From positions 62,001 to 126,000 of the forward strand of contig JAWKQN010000010.1 in assembly GCA_041390125.1 (NCBI GenBank): a DNA stretch of 64,000 nucleotides. Reading direction: 5' to 3'. The position numbers and the translations under genes were made by a program. Shown here in pieces: positions 47,194 to 54,991 of the stretch. Position 1 is the stretch's first letter. Every line of letters starts with the position of its first letter. The DNA comes from Gemmatimonadota bacterium. Lineage in GTDB: Bacteria > Gemmatimonadota > Gemmatimonadetes > Longimicrobiales > Gaopeijiaceae. The notes beneath the pieces were generated by a model, which saw nothing but the letters and a program-made list of their open reading frames with translations, made no database searches and was not told the DNA's origin.

Positions 47194-47649
47194 TCAGTCC
47201 AGCGCCGCCAGGGCCTCGGCCGCGTTGCCCTTCGCCTTCACCTTCCGCATGGCCTTCCGCACCACCCCCTTCTCGTCGATGACGAAGGTGCTGCGCTCGA
47301 TGCCCATGTACGTGCGGCCGTACATCGACTTCTCCTTCCACACGCCGTAGGCCTCCGCCACGCTGTGGTCGGTGTCGGCCAGGAGGGGGAAGTTCAGGTC
47401 GTACTTCTTCTTGAACTTCTGGTGCGACGCGACCGGGTCGGGCGAGACGCCGAGCACCACGGCACCGGCCTCGTCGATCCGCGTGCGCGTGTCGCGGAAC
47501 TCGCAGGCCTGGGCGGTGCAGCCGGACGTGTCGTCCTTGGGATAGAAGTACAGGATCACCTTGCGTCCTTCGAGATCCGCGAGCCGGACGGTGGTGCCGT
47601 CGTCGGCGGGGAGCGCGAACGCGGGTGCCTTGTCGCCTTCCTCGATCAT
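47194..47649 (-). CDS. bcp: Thioredoxin-dependent peroxiredoxin, Bcp type
   Basis: 151 aa from ATG 47649, full length for Bcp. The peroxidatic Cys is in SGCTAQACEFRD, and the second Cys five residues later fits the atypical 2-Cys class. It reduces peroxides in the cytoplasm. The start overlaps the stop of the preceding gene (ATGA), so translation is coupled to the V4R-like protein. Confidence 0.95.
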   Translation of the reverse strand: MIEEGDKAPAFALPADDGTTVRLADLEGRKVILYFYPKDDTSGCTAQACEFRDTRTRIDEAGAVVLGVSPDPVASHQKFKKKYDLNFPLLADTDHSVAEAYGVWKEKSMYGRTYMGIERSTFVIDEKGVVRKAMRKVKAKGNAAEALAALD

Positions 47650-48398
47650 TCCTCCTCCGGGTCCACTGCGGGAACGGGCTCCGCGGCGGCCACCGGGTCG
47701 GCCGCGGGCACGGGATCGGCTGCCGGCACCCCTGTGCCGCGGTCGGCGCGGGCCGCCGGGACCGGCTCGGGGCCGGGAAGCGGGAGCGGCGGCGCGTCCC
47801 GGACCGACCAGCGGTACTGGGGCCCGTGCACGCCCACCTCGCGGACGTAGCTCACCTTGACCGGCTCCCCGGCGTCGCGCGACAGGATGGCCTCCAGGAC
47901 GCCGGAGACCAGGTTGCAGGGGTCCCCTCCGGGATCGGTCTCCAGGAACAGCGGGTCCCGGCTCACGAAGGTGAGCGATCCCGCCTCGAAGGTCCCGATG
48001 GATCCGCCGAACATCTGGGCCAGGTCCTTGGAGAGGCGCCGACGGGCCAGACGACCCAGCAGCCCCTTCTTCATCACCCGCCGGTACCGTCGCGGGCCGC
48101 CCAGGCGATCCACGAGCGCGCGTCCCGACCAGCGGAAGACCTGGTCCGAGTCCGGGCGGCGGACCACCAACGCCACGAGATCGTTGATCTCCGCGCCGGC
48201 CACCCGGCTCTTCTTGCGGACGGCCTGCTCGTAGTAGCGGATCCGGGACCCGATGACGTCACTCAGCCCGAACCGCCGGGGAAGCGTGACGGTCGGATCC
48301 TCCTCCGTGAGGTATTCCTCCGGCCGGTCCAGGGAGCGCATGGCTTCCAGGATGGAAAGCCCCACCACGGCCGAAACGCGCCTCTGTAGCGAATTCAC
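47646..48398 (-). CDS. Possible V4R-like domain protein with Pro-Ala tail
   Basis: 250 aa from GTG 48398, the nearest in-frame start at the head of a helical segment; further upstream the frame carries no recognisable domain. Residues 95-195 (FGGSIGTFEAGSL, then CNLVSGVLEAILSR, GEPVKVSYVREVGVHG) recall the C-terminal half of V4R (4-vinyl reductase/heme-NO-type) domains, but the usual final Cys-rich signature is not obvious, so the assignment is weak. The last 45 residues are a Pro/Ala/Val-rich tail with VPAADP repeats. Coupled by ATGA to bcp, suggesting a shared redox or stress role. Confidence 0.6.
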   Translation of the reverse strand: MNSLQRRVSAVVGLSILEAMRSLDRPEEYLTEEDPTVTLPRRFGLSDVIGSRIRYYEQAVRKKSRVAGAEINDLVALVVRRPDSDQVFRWSGRALVDRLGGPRRYRRVMKKGLLGRLARRRLSKDLAQMFGGSIGTFEAGSLTFVSRDPLFLETDPGGDPCNLVSGVLEAILSRDAGEPVKVSYVREVGVHGPQYRWSVRDAPPLPLPGPEPVPAARADRGTGVPAADPVPAADPVAAAEPVPAVDPEEE

Positions 48399-48524
48399 GT
48401 CTGGTCGAGCATCCGGGGGGTAGGCGACCCAACGATGGGGGCCGCAATCTCGGGCGCGCTCCCCGCGAGGGCAACGCATGGGAGATATTCCCCGTCCAGC
48501 CCGACCTGCTAACTTGGGTCCCTG

Positions 48525-49658
48525 ATGCGACGCTACCCTGCCTTCGATCCCCCGGAATACCTCGATTGGAGCGCCGATCCGGCGCTGGTCGACGAGCACC
48601 TGGCCGGCGCGGGCCGCACCCCGGAGCGCCGTGGGATCCTGGCGGCCCTGGGGGCGGACGAGCTCCTGGAGCTCTACCGGGGACTGCTCCGCACCCGGCT
48701 GCACGACATCGGCCTGAAGCGCTGGGTGCGCACCGGCGTGATCTCCAAGGCCTGGCTGGGCACGGGCGAGGAGGCCGCCACGGTGGGCCCGGTGGCCGCG
48801 CTGCACCGCGGCACGGACGTGGTGATGCCCATGATCCGCAATGCCGGCGCGTGCATCCTGATGGGCCTGCCGATCGCGGACCTGTTCCGCGCCTACCTGG
48901 CCACGTCGGATTCACCCAACGGGGGGCGGGACCTGCACGTGGGCGATCCCGCCAAGGGGGTCTACCAGCCCATCTCCCACATGGGCACCAACGTGCCCGT
49001 GATGGCCGGGGTGGCCCTGGCCTTCCGCAACCGGGGCGAATCCCGCGTGGCGCTCACCTGGGTGGGGGACGGCGCGTCGCGCAGCGGCGAGGCCCACGAG
49101 GGCGCCAACCTGGCCGCCGTCCAGGACCTCCCGGTCATCTTCGTGTTGCAGAACAACCAGGTGGCCCTGGGCACCCGGGCAGAGCAACACACCGCCGGGT
49201 CGCTGGAGGCCTGGCCCGCCATGTACGGCATCCCGAGCGAGACCTGCGACGGCAACAACCTGCTGGAGATGTACGTCGCCACCCGGCTCGCCGCGGAGGC
49301 CTGTCGCCGGGGAGAGGGCCCGCGCGCCCTGGTGGCCACCACCTTCCGGATGGGCGGGCACGCCACCCACGACGAGCGCGAGGCCCGCGAGACCTTCCCG
49401 GCCGAGCTGTTCCAGTGGTGGGGGCAGCGCGACCCGGTGGGCATGTACGAGGCCGTGCTGGCCCGCCTGGGGATGCCGGAGGAGCGGCTCCGGGCCGTCG
49501 AGGCCGAAGCCACCGCGGAGGTCGAAGCGGCGGCGGACGAGGCGCTCCGCTCCCGCGAGCGGGCGCCGGAGGGAACCGCGGCGGTCTACGAAGGCTTCGG
49601 TAGCGGTGGGGTGCTCGCCGCGCTGCAGGGCCGGCCCACGGGGCCGAGAGTGCCCTAA
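48525..49658 (+). CDS. TPP-dependent dehydrogenase E1 component, alpha subunit
   Basis: 377 aa from ATG 48525. The TPP/Mg motif GDGASRSGEAHEGANLAA ending in LQNNQ is intact, as are MIRNAG and HMGTNVPVMAG around the cofactor. It belongs to the pyruvate/branched-chain 2-oxoacid dehydrogenase E1-alpha family. No E1-beta, E2 or E3 gene is nearby, so the partner subunit must be elsewhere. A TAACTT box at 48510-48515 lies only 9 nt before the start, so the mRNA may be nearly leaderless. Confidence 0.9.
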   Translation: MRRYPAFDPPEYLDWSADPALVDEHLAGAGRTPERRGILAALGADELLELYRGLLRTRLHDIGLKRWVRTGVISKAWLGTGEEAATVGPVAALHRGTDVVMPMIRNAGACILMGLPIADLFRAYLATSDSPNGGRDLHVGDPAKGVYQPISHMGTNVPVMAGVALAFRNRGESRVALTWVGDGASRSGEAHEGANLAAVQDLPVIFVLQNNQVALGTRAEQHTAGSLEAWPAMYGIPSETCDGNNLLEMYVATRLAAEACRRGEGPRALVATTFRMGGHATHDEREARETFPAELFQWWGQRDPVGMYEAVLARLGMPEERLRAVEAEATAEVEAAADEALRSRERAPEGTAAVYEGFGSGGVLAALQGRPTGPRVP

Positions 49659-49684
49659 TTTCAAGGAAAACCGTCAGTTATCCC

Positions 49685-49713
49685 TTGAAGTGCCCGGTTT
49701 GTTCCCCCATATT
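49685..49713 (+). promoter_or_regulatory. Sigma70-type promoter for the ECF sigma/pspA operon
   Basis: TTGAAG (49685-49690), 17-nt spacer, CATATT (49708-49713). An overlapping inverted repeat, TCAAGG (49661-49666) and CCTTGA (49683-49688), could be an operator that blocks the -35 box. Confidence 0.45.
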
Positions 49714-49858
49714 CCCGTTCGCCGTAGCCGGTAACCCGGCCCGCCACGGTACGACCGCACCAGGGTCGTCCGGCGCACCTTCGAGCGCCGCTCGAAGCGT
49801 CACGCCAGCGGCCCTGTTGTCACGGGGATCCGGATCCACTGAACCCGGACGCCGAATT

Positions 49859-50524
49859 ATGCCTAGCGTTCTCACGGACGGCCACCCTGCGGGGCTGATC
49901 GATCCGACCGAAGCACACGAGGAGTCCCCTCGGGACCTCGTGCCCCTGGGGGAGCTGACCGACGAGGGCCTCGTCGAAGCGCACCTCGAGGGACGCCCCG
50001 GTGCGTTCCAGGAGCTGTACGACCGCTACCGGGACCGCCTCATCCACTTCATCACCCGGAAGACCGGGGACTCCGACCGGGCGCAGGACCTGGTGCAGGA
50101 GGCGTTCATCCGCGTCACGCGTCACCTGCACCGCTTCGACACGTCCAAGAAGTTCTCGACCTGGGTCTACACCATCGCCAGCAACCTGGCGAAGAACGAG
50201 CTGCGGAATCGCTCGCGCTCGCCGCTGGTGCTGTTCCAGAAGCTCACGAGCAACTGGGACGAGGACCATCGCCCCCTCCAGTTCCAGGACCTGAGCCTCC
50301 GGCCCGACGACCTCTACCGGAAGCGCTATCTGCGTCGCCTGGTCGAGGACACGGTGGAGACGTTGCCGGAGCATCATCGCCTCGTCTTCCGTCTGCGGGA
50401 GCTGGAAGGGAAGAGCTACGAGGAGATCGCCGAGATCACCGGCGTGAACCTGGGCACGGTGAAGAGCCGGTTGCATCGCGCGCGCAACTCCTTCGCGCAG
50501 CGCATCGAGCCCTTCCTCAACTAG
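49859..50524 (+). CDS. ECF RNA polymerase sigma factor (RpoE-like)
   Basis: 221 aa from ATG 49859, about 145 nt downstream of the promoter. Sigma region 2 spans about residues 45-115 (AFQELYDRYRDRLIHFI, QDLVQEAFIRV, FSTWVYTIASNLAKNELR) and region 4 about 160-215 (LPEHHRLVFRLRELEGKSYE, GTVKSRLHRAR). No anti-sigma gene is adjacent, unlike most ECF operons. It is followed at 10 bp by pspA, so it may respond to envelope stress. Confidence 0.93.
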   Translation: MPSVLTDGHPAGLIDPTEAHEESPRDLVPLGELTDEGLVEAHLEGRPGAFQELYDRYRDRLIHFITRKTGDSDRAQDLVQEAFIRVTRHLHRFDTSKKFSTWVYTIASNLAKNELRNRSRSPLVLFQKLTSNWDEDHRPLQFQDLSLRPDDLYRKRYLRRLVEDTVETLPEHHRLVFRLRELEGKSYEEIAEITGVNLGTVKSRLHRARNSFAQRIEPFLN

Positions 50525-50534
50525 CGCGCGCCGG

Positions 50535-51215
50535 ATGTCCATGTTCGAGGACCTCCGGCGCGCGTTCCGCGAGGCCGTCTCCAACTTCAAGGAGGAGCTC
50601 GGACGCGAGGACGTGCCCGAGGTCGTCGATCGCCTGCTCCAGCAGATGGTGCAGGAGATGACGGATACGCGTGCCTACGTGAAGAAGCTCGACGCCGACA
50701 TCGAAGTGGCCGAGAAGCGGCTGGCGCACGAGGAGGAGCAGGCCAAGACGGCGCTGCGGCGCCAGGCCATGGCCCAGGGGATCGGCGACGAGGAGACCGC
50801 GGCCATCGCGCTCCAGTTCGCCCAGAAGCACGCACGCCACGTGGAGATCCTCGAGCAGAAGCTCAGCGCGTTCCGGCAGGAGCGGACGGTGCGCACGGCC
50901 GAGATCGAGGAGATGACGGTCAAGTTCAAGGAGGCCCGCGCCCAGCGCGAGCGCCTCACCGCCACGGCCGGTCGCAGCCAGGCCCGGGGGTCGCTCGGCG
51001 AAGCGGACGCCCTGTTCGCGGAGCTGGACCGCATGGAGTCGAAGATCGAGGGCACGGACCACGAGACCGCCGCGGCGGACGAGGTGGCCGACGCCCTCGG
51101 GGAGCGGCCCCGCTACGACGACCTGGCGGCCGAGCTCGACTCGTTGGGCCGCTCGGCGCCGGAGCCGAGCGTGGAGGAGCGGCTGGAGGAGCTGAAGCGC
51201 CGGATGGGGCGGTAG
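50535..51215 (+). CDS. pspA: PspA/IM30 family membrane-stress protein
   Basis: 226 aa from ATG 50535, 10 bp after the sigma factor stop. The N-terminal amphipathic helix (MFEDLRRAFREAVSNF) and long coiled coils (about 25-150, LLQQMVQEMTDTRAYVKKL, KRLAHEEEQA) are typical. PspA oligomers bind stressed membranes and limit proton leak. Operon with an ECF sigma suggests autoregulated envelope-stress control. Confidence 0.92.
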   Translation: MSMFEDLRRAFREAVSNFKEELGREDVPEVVDRLLQQMVQEMTDTRAYVKKLDADIEVAEKRLAHEEEQAKTALRRQAMAQGIGDEETAAIALQFAQKHARHVEILEQKLSAFRQERTVRTAEIEEMTVKFKEARAQRERLTATAGRSQARGSLGEADALFAELDRMESKIEGTDHETAAADEVADALGERPRYDDLAAELDSLGRSAPEPSVEERLEELKRRMGR

Positions 51216-51338
51216 GGCGCAGGCCGCCCGGCCCGGGTACGCGGCCGAGGCCGCCCCGGTGGCCGAGCCCGCCCGGCCTTTCTAGATTCCCGCCGCGGTA
51301 GCACGTGTCTCGCTGAGATAAAGGCCCGAGGGTCATCG

Positions 51339-51617
51339 ATGGAAAACTGGATCGGGATCGGGATCTGGATCGTCATGGGCGCCGTCATCGGCCTGCTGAT
51401 GAAGGCAGTCGTCAAGCTCGAGGACGAAACGCCCGGACACGCCACGGTCATCGCCGTCCTGGGCGCCTTCGCCGCGGTCATCGGCGGGATGCTGGGCGTG
51501 GGCATCTTCCACTTCTTCGATCCGCGGGCGCTCTCCCTGGGCGGGATGGCGGGCGGCCTCTTCCTGGCCGTCCTGTTCACGTTCATCTATCGCTGGGGAG
51601 TCCGGGGGCTCACTTGA
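51339..51617 (+). CDS. GlsB/YeaQ/YmgE-like small membrane protein
   Basis: 92 aa from ATG 51339. Three hydrophobic segments: WIVMGAVIGLLMKAVVK, VIAVLGAFAAVIGGMLGVGIF and GGMAGGLFLAVLFTFIYRW. The Gly-rich pattern fits transglycosylase-associated/GlsB stress proteins. Its TGA overlaps the TTG start of the M20 peptidase (TTGA), so the two are coupled. Confidence 0.82.
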   Translation: MENWIGIGIWIVMGAVIGLLMKAVVKLEDETPGHATVIAVLGAFAAVIGGMLGVGIFHFFDPRALSLGGMAGGLFLAVLFTFIYRWGVRGLT

Positions 51618-52981
51618 GCTCCGACCCGCAGGAGTACATCGGCCGAGAGCTCGCCCGCTTCCAGGACGAGCTCTTCGCGTTCCTGCGCATCCCCTCCGTC
51701 AGCGCCTCGAGCGCACACGACGCCGACACCCGCCGCGCCGCGACCTGGTTGCAGGAGCGCATGGAGGCCGCGGGGCTCACCGCGTCCCTCCACGAGACGG
51801 CCCGCCACCCCGTGGTGCTGGGGGAGTGGCGGGGTGCCCCCGAAGGTGCCCCCACCGTCCTGGTCTACGGCCACTATGACGTCCAGCCGTCCGACCCCGA
51901 CGACCTGTGGAGCTCGCCGCCGTTCGAGCCCACCGTCCGGGACGGCCGCATCCATGCCCGGGGCGCCGCCGACGACAAGGGCCAGCTCTACCTGCACGTG
52001 AAGGCCATCGAGGCCCACCTGCGCGCGCGCGGCTCCCTGCCGGTGAACGTCGTCGTCCTGGCCGAAGGCGAGGAGGAGATCGGCTCGCCCAACCTGGTGC
52101 CGTTCGTGAAGGCCATGAAGGACCGCCTGGCCTGCGACGCCGTGGTCATCTCGGATTCGGCCATGTTCGCGCCCGGCCAGCCGTCCCTGCTGTTCTCGCT
52201 CCGCGGGCTCGCCTACTTCGAGCTGCGCGTGCGCGGGCCTCGCGGAGACCTGCACTCGGGCGCCTATGGCGGGGCCGTCGTCAATCCGGCCAACGCGCTG
52301 GCGCGCATCCTGGCCTCGCTCCACGACGAGCGGGGGCGCGTCGCCATCGACGGGTTCTACGACGACGTGGTGGAGTGGGAGGAAGCCACGCGCGAAGGGA
52401 TCCGGGCGCTGCCGTTCGACGAGGCGTCCTTCCTGGCCGAGACGGGCGCCAGCAGCCTGGGCGGCGAGGCGGGGTGGAGCGTGCCGGAGCGGCTCTGGAT
52501 CCGTCCCACCTGTGACGTGAACGGCCTCTCCAGCGGCTATCAGGGCGAGGGCGCCAAGACGGTGCTCCCGGCCAAGGCCATGGCCAAGGTCAGCTTCCGG
52601 CTCGTCCCCGATCAGGACCCCGCGCGGGTCGCCGAACTGTTCCGGGCCCACGTCCGGAAGGTGGCCCCGGCCGGCGTGGAGGTGGACGTGCTGGAGCTGC
52701 ACGGCGGGCGGCCCTGGAAGGGCCAGGTGGAAGGCCGCCTGGTGGACGCCGCCTCGCGCGCCCTGGCGCGATCCTTCGACCAGCCGCCGGTCCTCGTGGG
52801 GGAAGGCGGCTCCATCCCCATCGTGGTGGAGTTCGAGGAGATCCTGGGCGCCCCGGCGCTCCTCCTGGGCTTCGCGCTCCCGGGCGCCAACATGCACGCG
52901 CCGGACGAATGGTTCCCGCTCGACAGCTTCGAGAAGGGCACGCGCGCCCTGGCACACCTCTACGACGAGCTCGCGGGCTGA
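51614..52981 (+). CDS. M20 family dipeptidase/carboxypeptidase
   Basis: 455 aa from TTG 51614, overlapping the upstream stop by 4 bp, GGGGG 6 nt upstream. Metal ligands are in order: His/Asp in YGHYDVQP, Asp in GAADDKGQLY, Glu-Glu in EGEEEIGSPN and the late His in ANMHAPDEWF. The inserted dimerisation domain (about 190-360) carries GDLHSGAYGG. Cytoplasmic, no signal peptide; hydrolyses dipeptides or N-acyl amino acids. Followed at 27 bp by hydantoinase A, so both may serve amide or amino-acid catabolism. Confidence 0.94.
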   Translation: MSSDPQEYIGRELARFQDELFAFLRIPSVSASSAHDADTRRAATWLQERMEAAGLTASLHETARHPVVLGEWRGAPEGAPTVLVYGHYDVQPSDPDDLWSSPPFEPTVRDGRIHARGAADDKGQLYLHVKAIEAHLRARGSLPVNVVVLAEGEEEIGSPNLVPFVKAMKDRLACDAVVISDSAMFAPGQPSLLFSLRGLAYFELRVRGPRGDLHSGAYGGAVVNPANALARILASLHDERGRVAIDGFYDDVVEWEEATREGIRALPFDEASFLAETGASSLGGEAGWSVPERLWIRPTCDVNGLSSGYQGEGAKTVLPAKAMAKVSFRLVPDQDPARVAELFRAHVRKVAPAGVEVDVLELHGGRPWKGQVEGRLVDAASRALARSFDQPPVLVGEGGSIPIVVEFEEILGAPALLLGFALPGANMHAPDEWFPLDSFEKGTRALAHLYDELAG

Positions 52982-53008
52982 CCGTCCGTCCAGCCTGACG
53001 GCCCGCCC

Positions 53009-54991
53009 GTGTCCTCGCCTCCCCGCCTGCGCATCGTCGCCGTCGACACCGGCGGCACGTTCACCGACCTGGTCTCCCTCGGTGGGGGCGGGCTGGAGCG
53101 TCTGAAGGTCCCCTCCACCCCGCACGATCCCGCCCAGGCCGTCCTGGACGGCGTGCGGGCGCTCGTTCCGGTCGGGGAGCCCTTCCATCTGATCCATGGC
53201 TCCACGGTGGCCACGAACGCCCTGCTGGAGCGCAAGGGCAGCCGCGTCCACCTGGTCACGAACCGCGGCTTCGAGGACGTGATCGAGATCGGCCGCCAGA
53301 ACCGGCCCCAGCTCTACGCCCTGGTGGGTCACCGGCTGCCGCCGCTGGTGGCGCGGGAAGACCGGGTCGGGGTGCGCGGACGACTCGGGCCCGACGGCAC
53401 CGAGCTGGAGCCGCTCGACCCCGCCGAGCTGACCGCCCTGCCGGAACGCCTGGCCGGTGCCGTGTCGGTGGCCGTGGTGCTGCTCCACGCCTACGCCGAT
53501 CCGGCGCACGAGGAGCGGGTGGCCGCGGCGCTGGCGGACCTGGGGGTCCCCCTGTCGGTCTCCAGCCGCATCCTGCCGGAGTACCGGGAGTACGAGCGGA
53601 CCTCCACCACCGTGGTCAACGCGTACGTGGGTCCGCTCATGGACCGGTACCTGGGACGCCTGGACCGTGAGGCCGGAGCGCGCCGCTTCCGGGTGATGGG
53701 CTCCAATGGAGGGGCCCTGTCCGCCGAGCGCGCCCGCGCCGAGCCGGTCCACACCGTGCTCTCCGGGCCCGCCGGGGGCGTCGTGGGCGCGCTGGCCTGG
53801 GGGGAGCGGACCGGCCTCGATCGCCTGATCACGTTCGACATGGGCGGTACCTCCACCGACGTCTCGCTCTGTCCGGGTCGCCCGCTGCACACGCGGGAGT
53901 TCCAGATCGACGGCCAGCCCGTCGCCGTGCCGGTCATCGACATCCACACCGTAGGGGCGGGTGGCGGCAGCCTCGCCCGGGTCGACCCCGGAGGAGCGCT
54001 CCGCGTCGGGCCGGAGAGCGCGGGCGCGGTGCCCGGGCCCATCTGCTACGGTCGCGGAGGCACGCAGGTCACGGTCACGGACGCCAACGTCTGGCTGGGC
54101 CGCCTCCCGGCGGACGCCTTCCTGGGGGACCGGGAGCTCGACCGCGAGGCCGTACGGGCCCCGCTGACCGCCCTGGCGCAGGCGCTGGGCTCGACGCCCG
54201 AGCGCGCCGCCGAAGGCGTGCTGGCGGTGGCGGAGACCGCCATGGTGCGGGCGCTCCGGGTGATCTCCGTCGAGCGGGGCTTCGATCCGGCCGACTTCAC
54301 GCTGGTGGCCTTCGGGGGGGCCGGCGGCTTGCACGCCGCCGAGCTGGCGCGCGCCTTAGGCGCGGCCTCCGTGCTCGTGCCCCCCGACCCGGGCCTGCTC
54401 TCCGCGTTCGGGATGCTGGTGGCGCCAGTGAGCCGCACGGCGGTGCGCACGCTGCTCGCGCACACGGGCCAGGACGGTCTGGAGGACCGCGTGCGGGACG
54501 CGCTGGCCGAGACGGACGCGGAGGCCCGCGCCCTTCTGTCCGGCGAGTCGGATGCGGACGAGTCCATCGAGGTGGAGCGCCAGGTGGACGCCCGCTACCG
54601 CGGGCAGAGCTTCGAGCTGCGCGTGCCGGCCGACGACTGGCTCGAGCGGTTCCACGCCGCCCACCGGGCGCGCTATGGCTACGAGCGACGGGAGGCGGTC
54701 GTGGAGGTGGTGACCGTGCGCAGCGACGCCCGTGCGTCCGGGCCCGCCGCGCCGTTCCCGACGCTCCCGGACGTCCGGGACGCCGCGCCCCTTCGGCCCC
54801 ATCCGGTGTACGAAGGCGGCGCGCACGCCCAGGGCTCGCGCGTGGAGCGTGCGTCGCTCCGGGCGGGACACCGACTGCGGGGCCCGCTGGTGATCACCGA
54901 GTACAGCGGCACCGTGTGGGTGCCGTCCGGTTGGACGGTGGAGGTGGACGCCTCCGCCTGCCTGCACCTCCGTGCGGAGACGGACGCGTGA
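53009..54991 (+). CDS. Hydantoinase A/N-methylhydantoinase A-like subunit
   Basis: 660 aa from GTG 53009. The N-terminal VAVDTGGTFTDLVSL and later FDMGGTSTDVSL and VGAGGGSLARVDPGGALRVGPESAGAVPGP blocks are the ASKHA-type ATP-binding signatures of the HyuA/oxoprolinase family. Such enzymes open hydantoins or 5-oxoproline with ATP and normally pair with a HyuB subunit. No HyuB follows: the next gene overlaps by GTGA and encodes a membrane protein. So the partner is elsewhere, or the protein works alone. Confidence 0.92.
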   Translation: MSSPPRLRIVAVDTGGTFTDLVSLGGGGLERLKVPSTPHDPAQAVLDGVRALVPVGEPFHLIHGSTVATNALLERKGSRVHLVTNRGFEDVIEIGRQNRPQLYALVGHRLPPLVAREDRVGVRGRLGPDGTELEPLDPAELTALPERLAGAVSVAVVLLHAYADPAHEERVAAALADLGVPLSVSSRILPEYREYERTSTTVVNAYVGPLMDRYLGRLDREAGARRFRVMGSNGGALSAERARAEPVHTVLSGPAGGVVGALAWGERTGLDRLITFDMGGTSTDVSLCPGRPLHTREFQIDGQPVAVPVIDIHTVGAGGGSLARVDPGGALRVGPESAGAVPGPICYGRGGTQVTVTDANVWLGRLPADAFLGDRELDREAVRAPLTALAQALGSTPERAAEGVLAVAETAMVRALRVISVERGFDPADFTLVAFGGAGGLHAAELARALGAASVLVPPDPGLLSAFGMLVAPVSRTAVRTLLAHTGQDGLEDRVRDALAETDAEARALLSGESDADESIEVERQVDARYRGQSFELRVPADDWLERFHAAHRARYGYERREAVVEVVTVRSDARASGPAAPFPTLPDVRDAAPLRPHPVYEGGAHAQGSRVERASLRAGHRLRGPLVITEYSGTVWVPSGWTVEVDASACLHLRAETDA

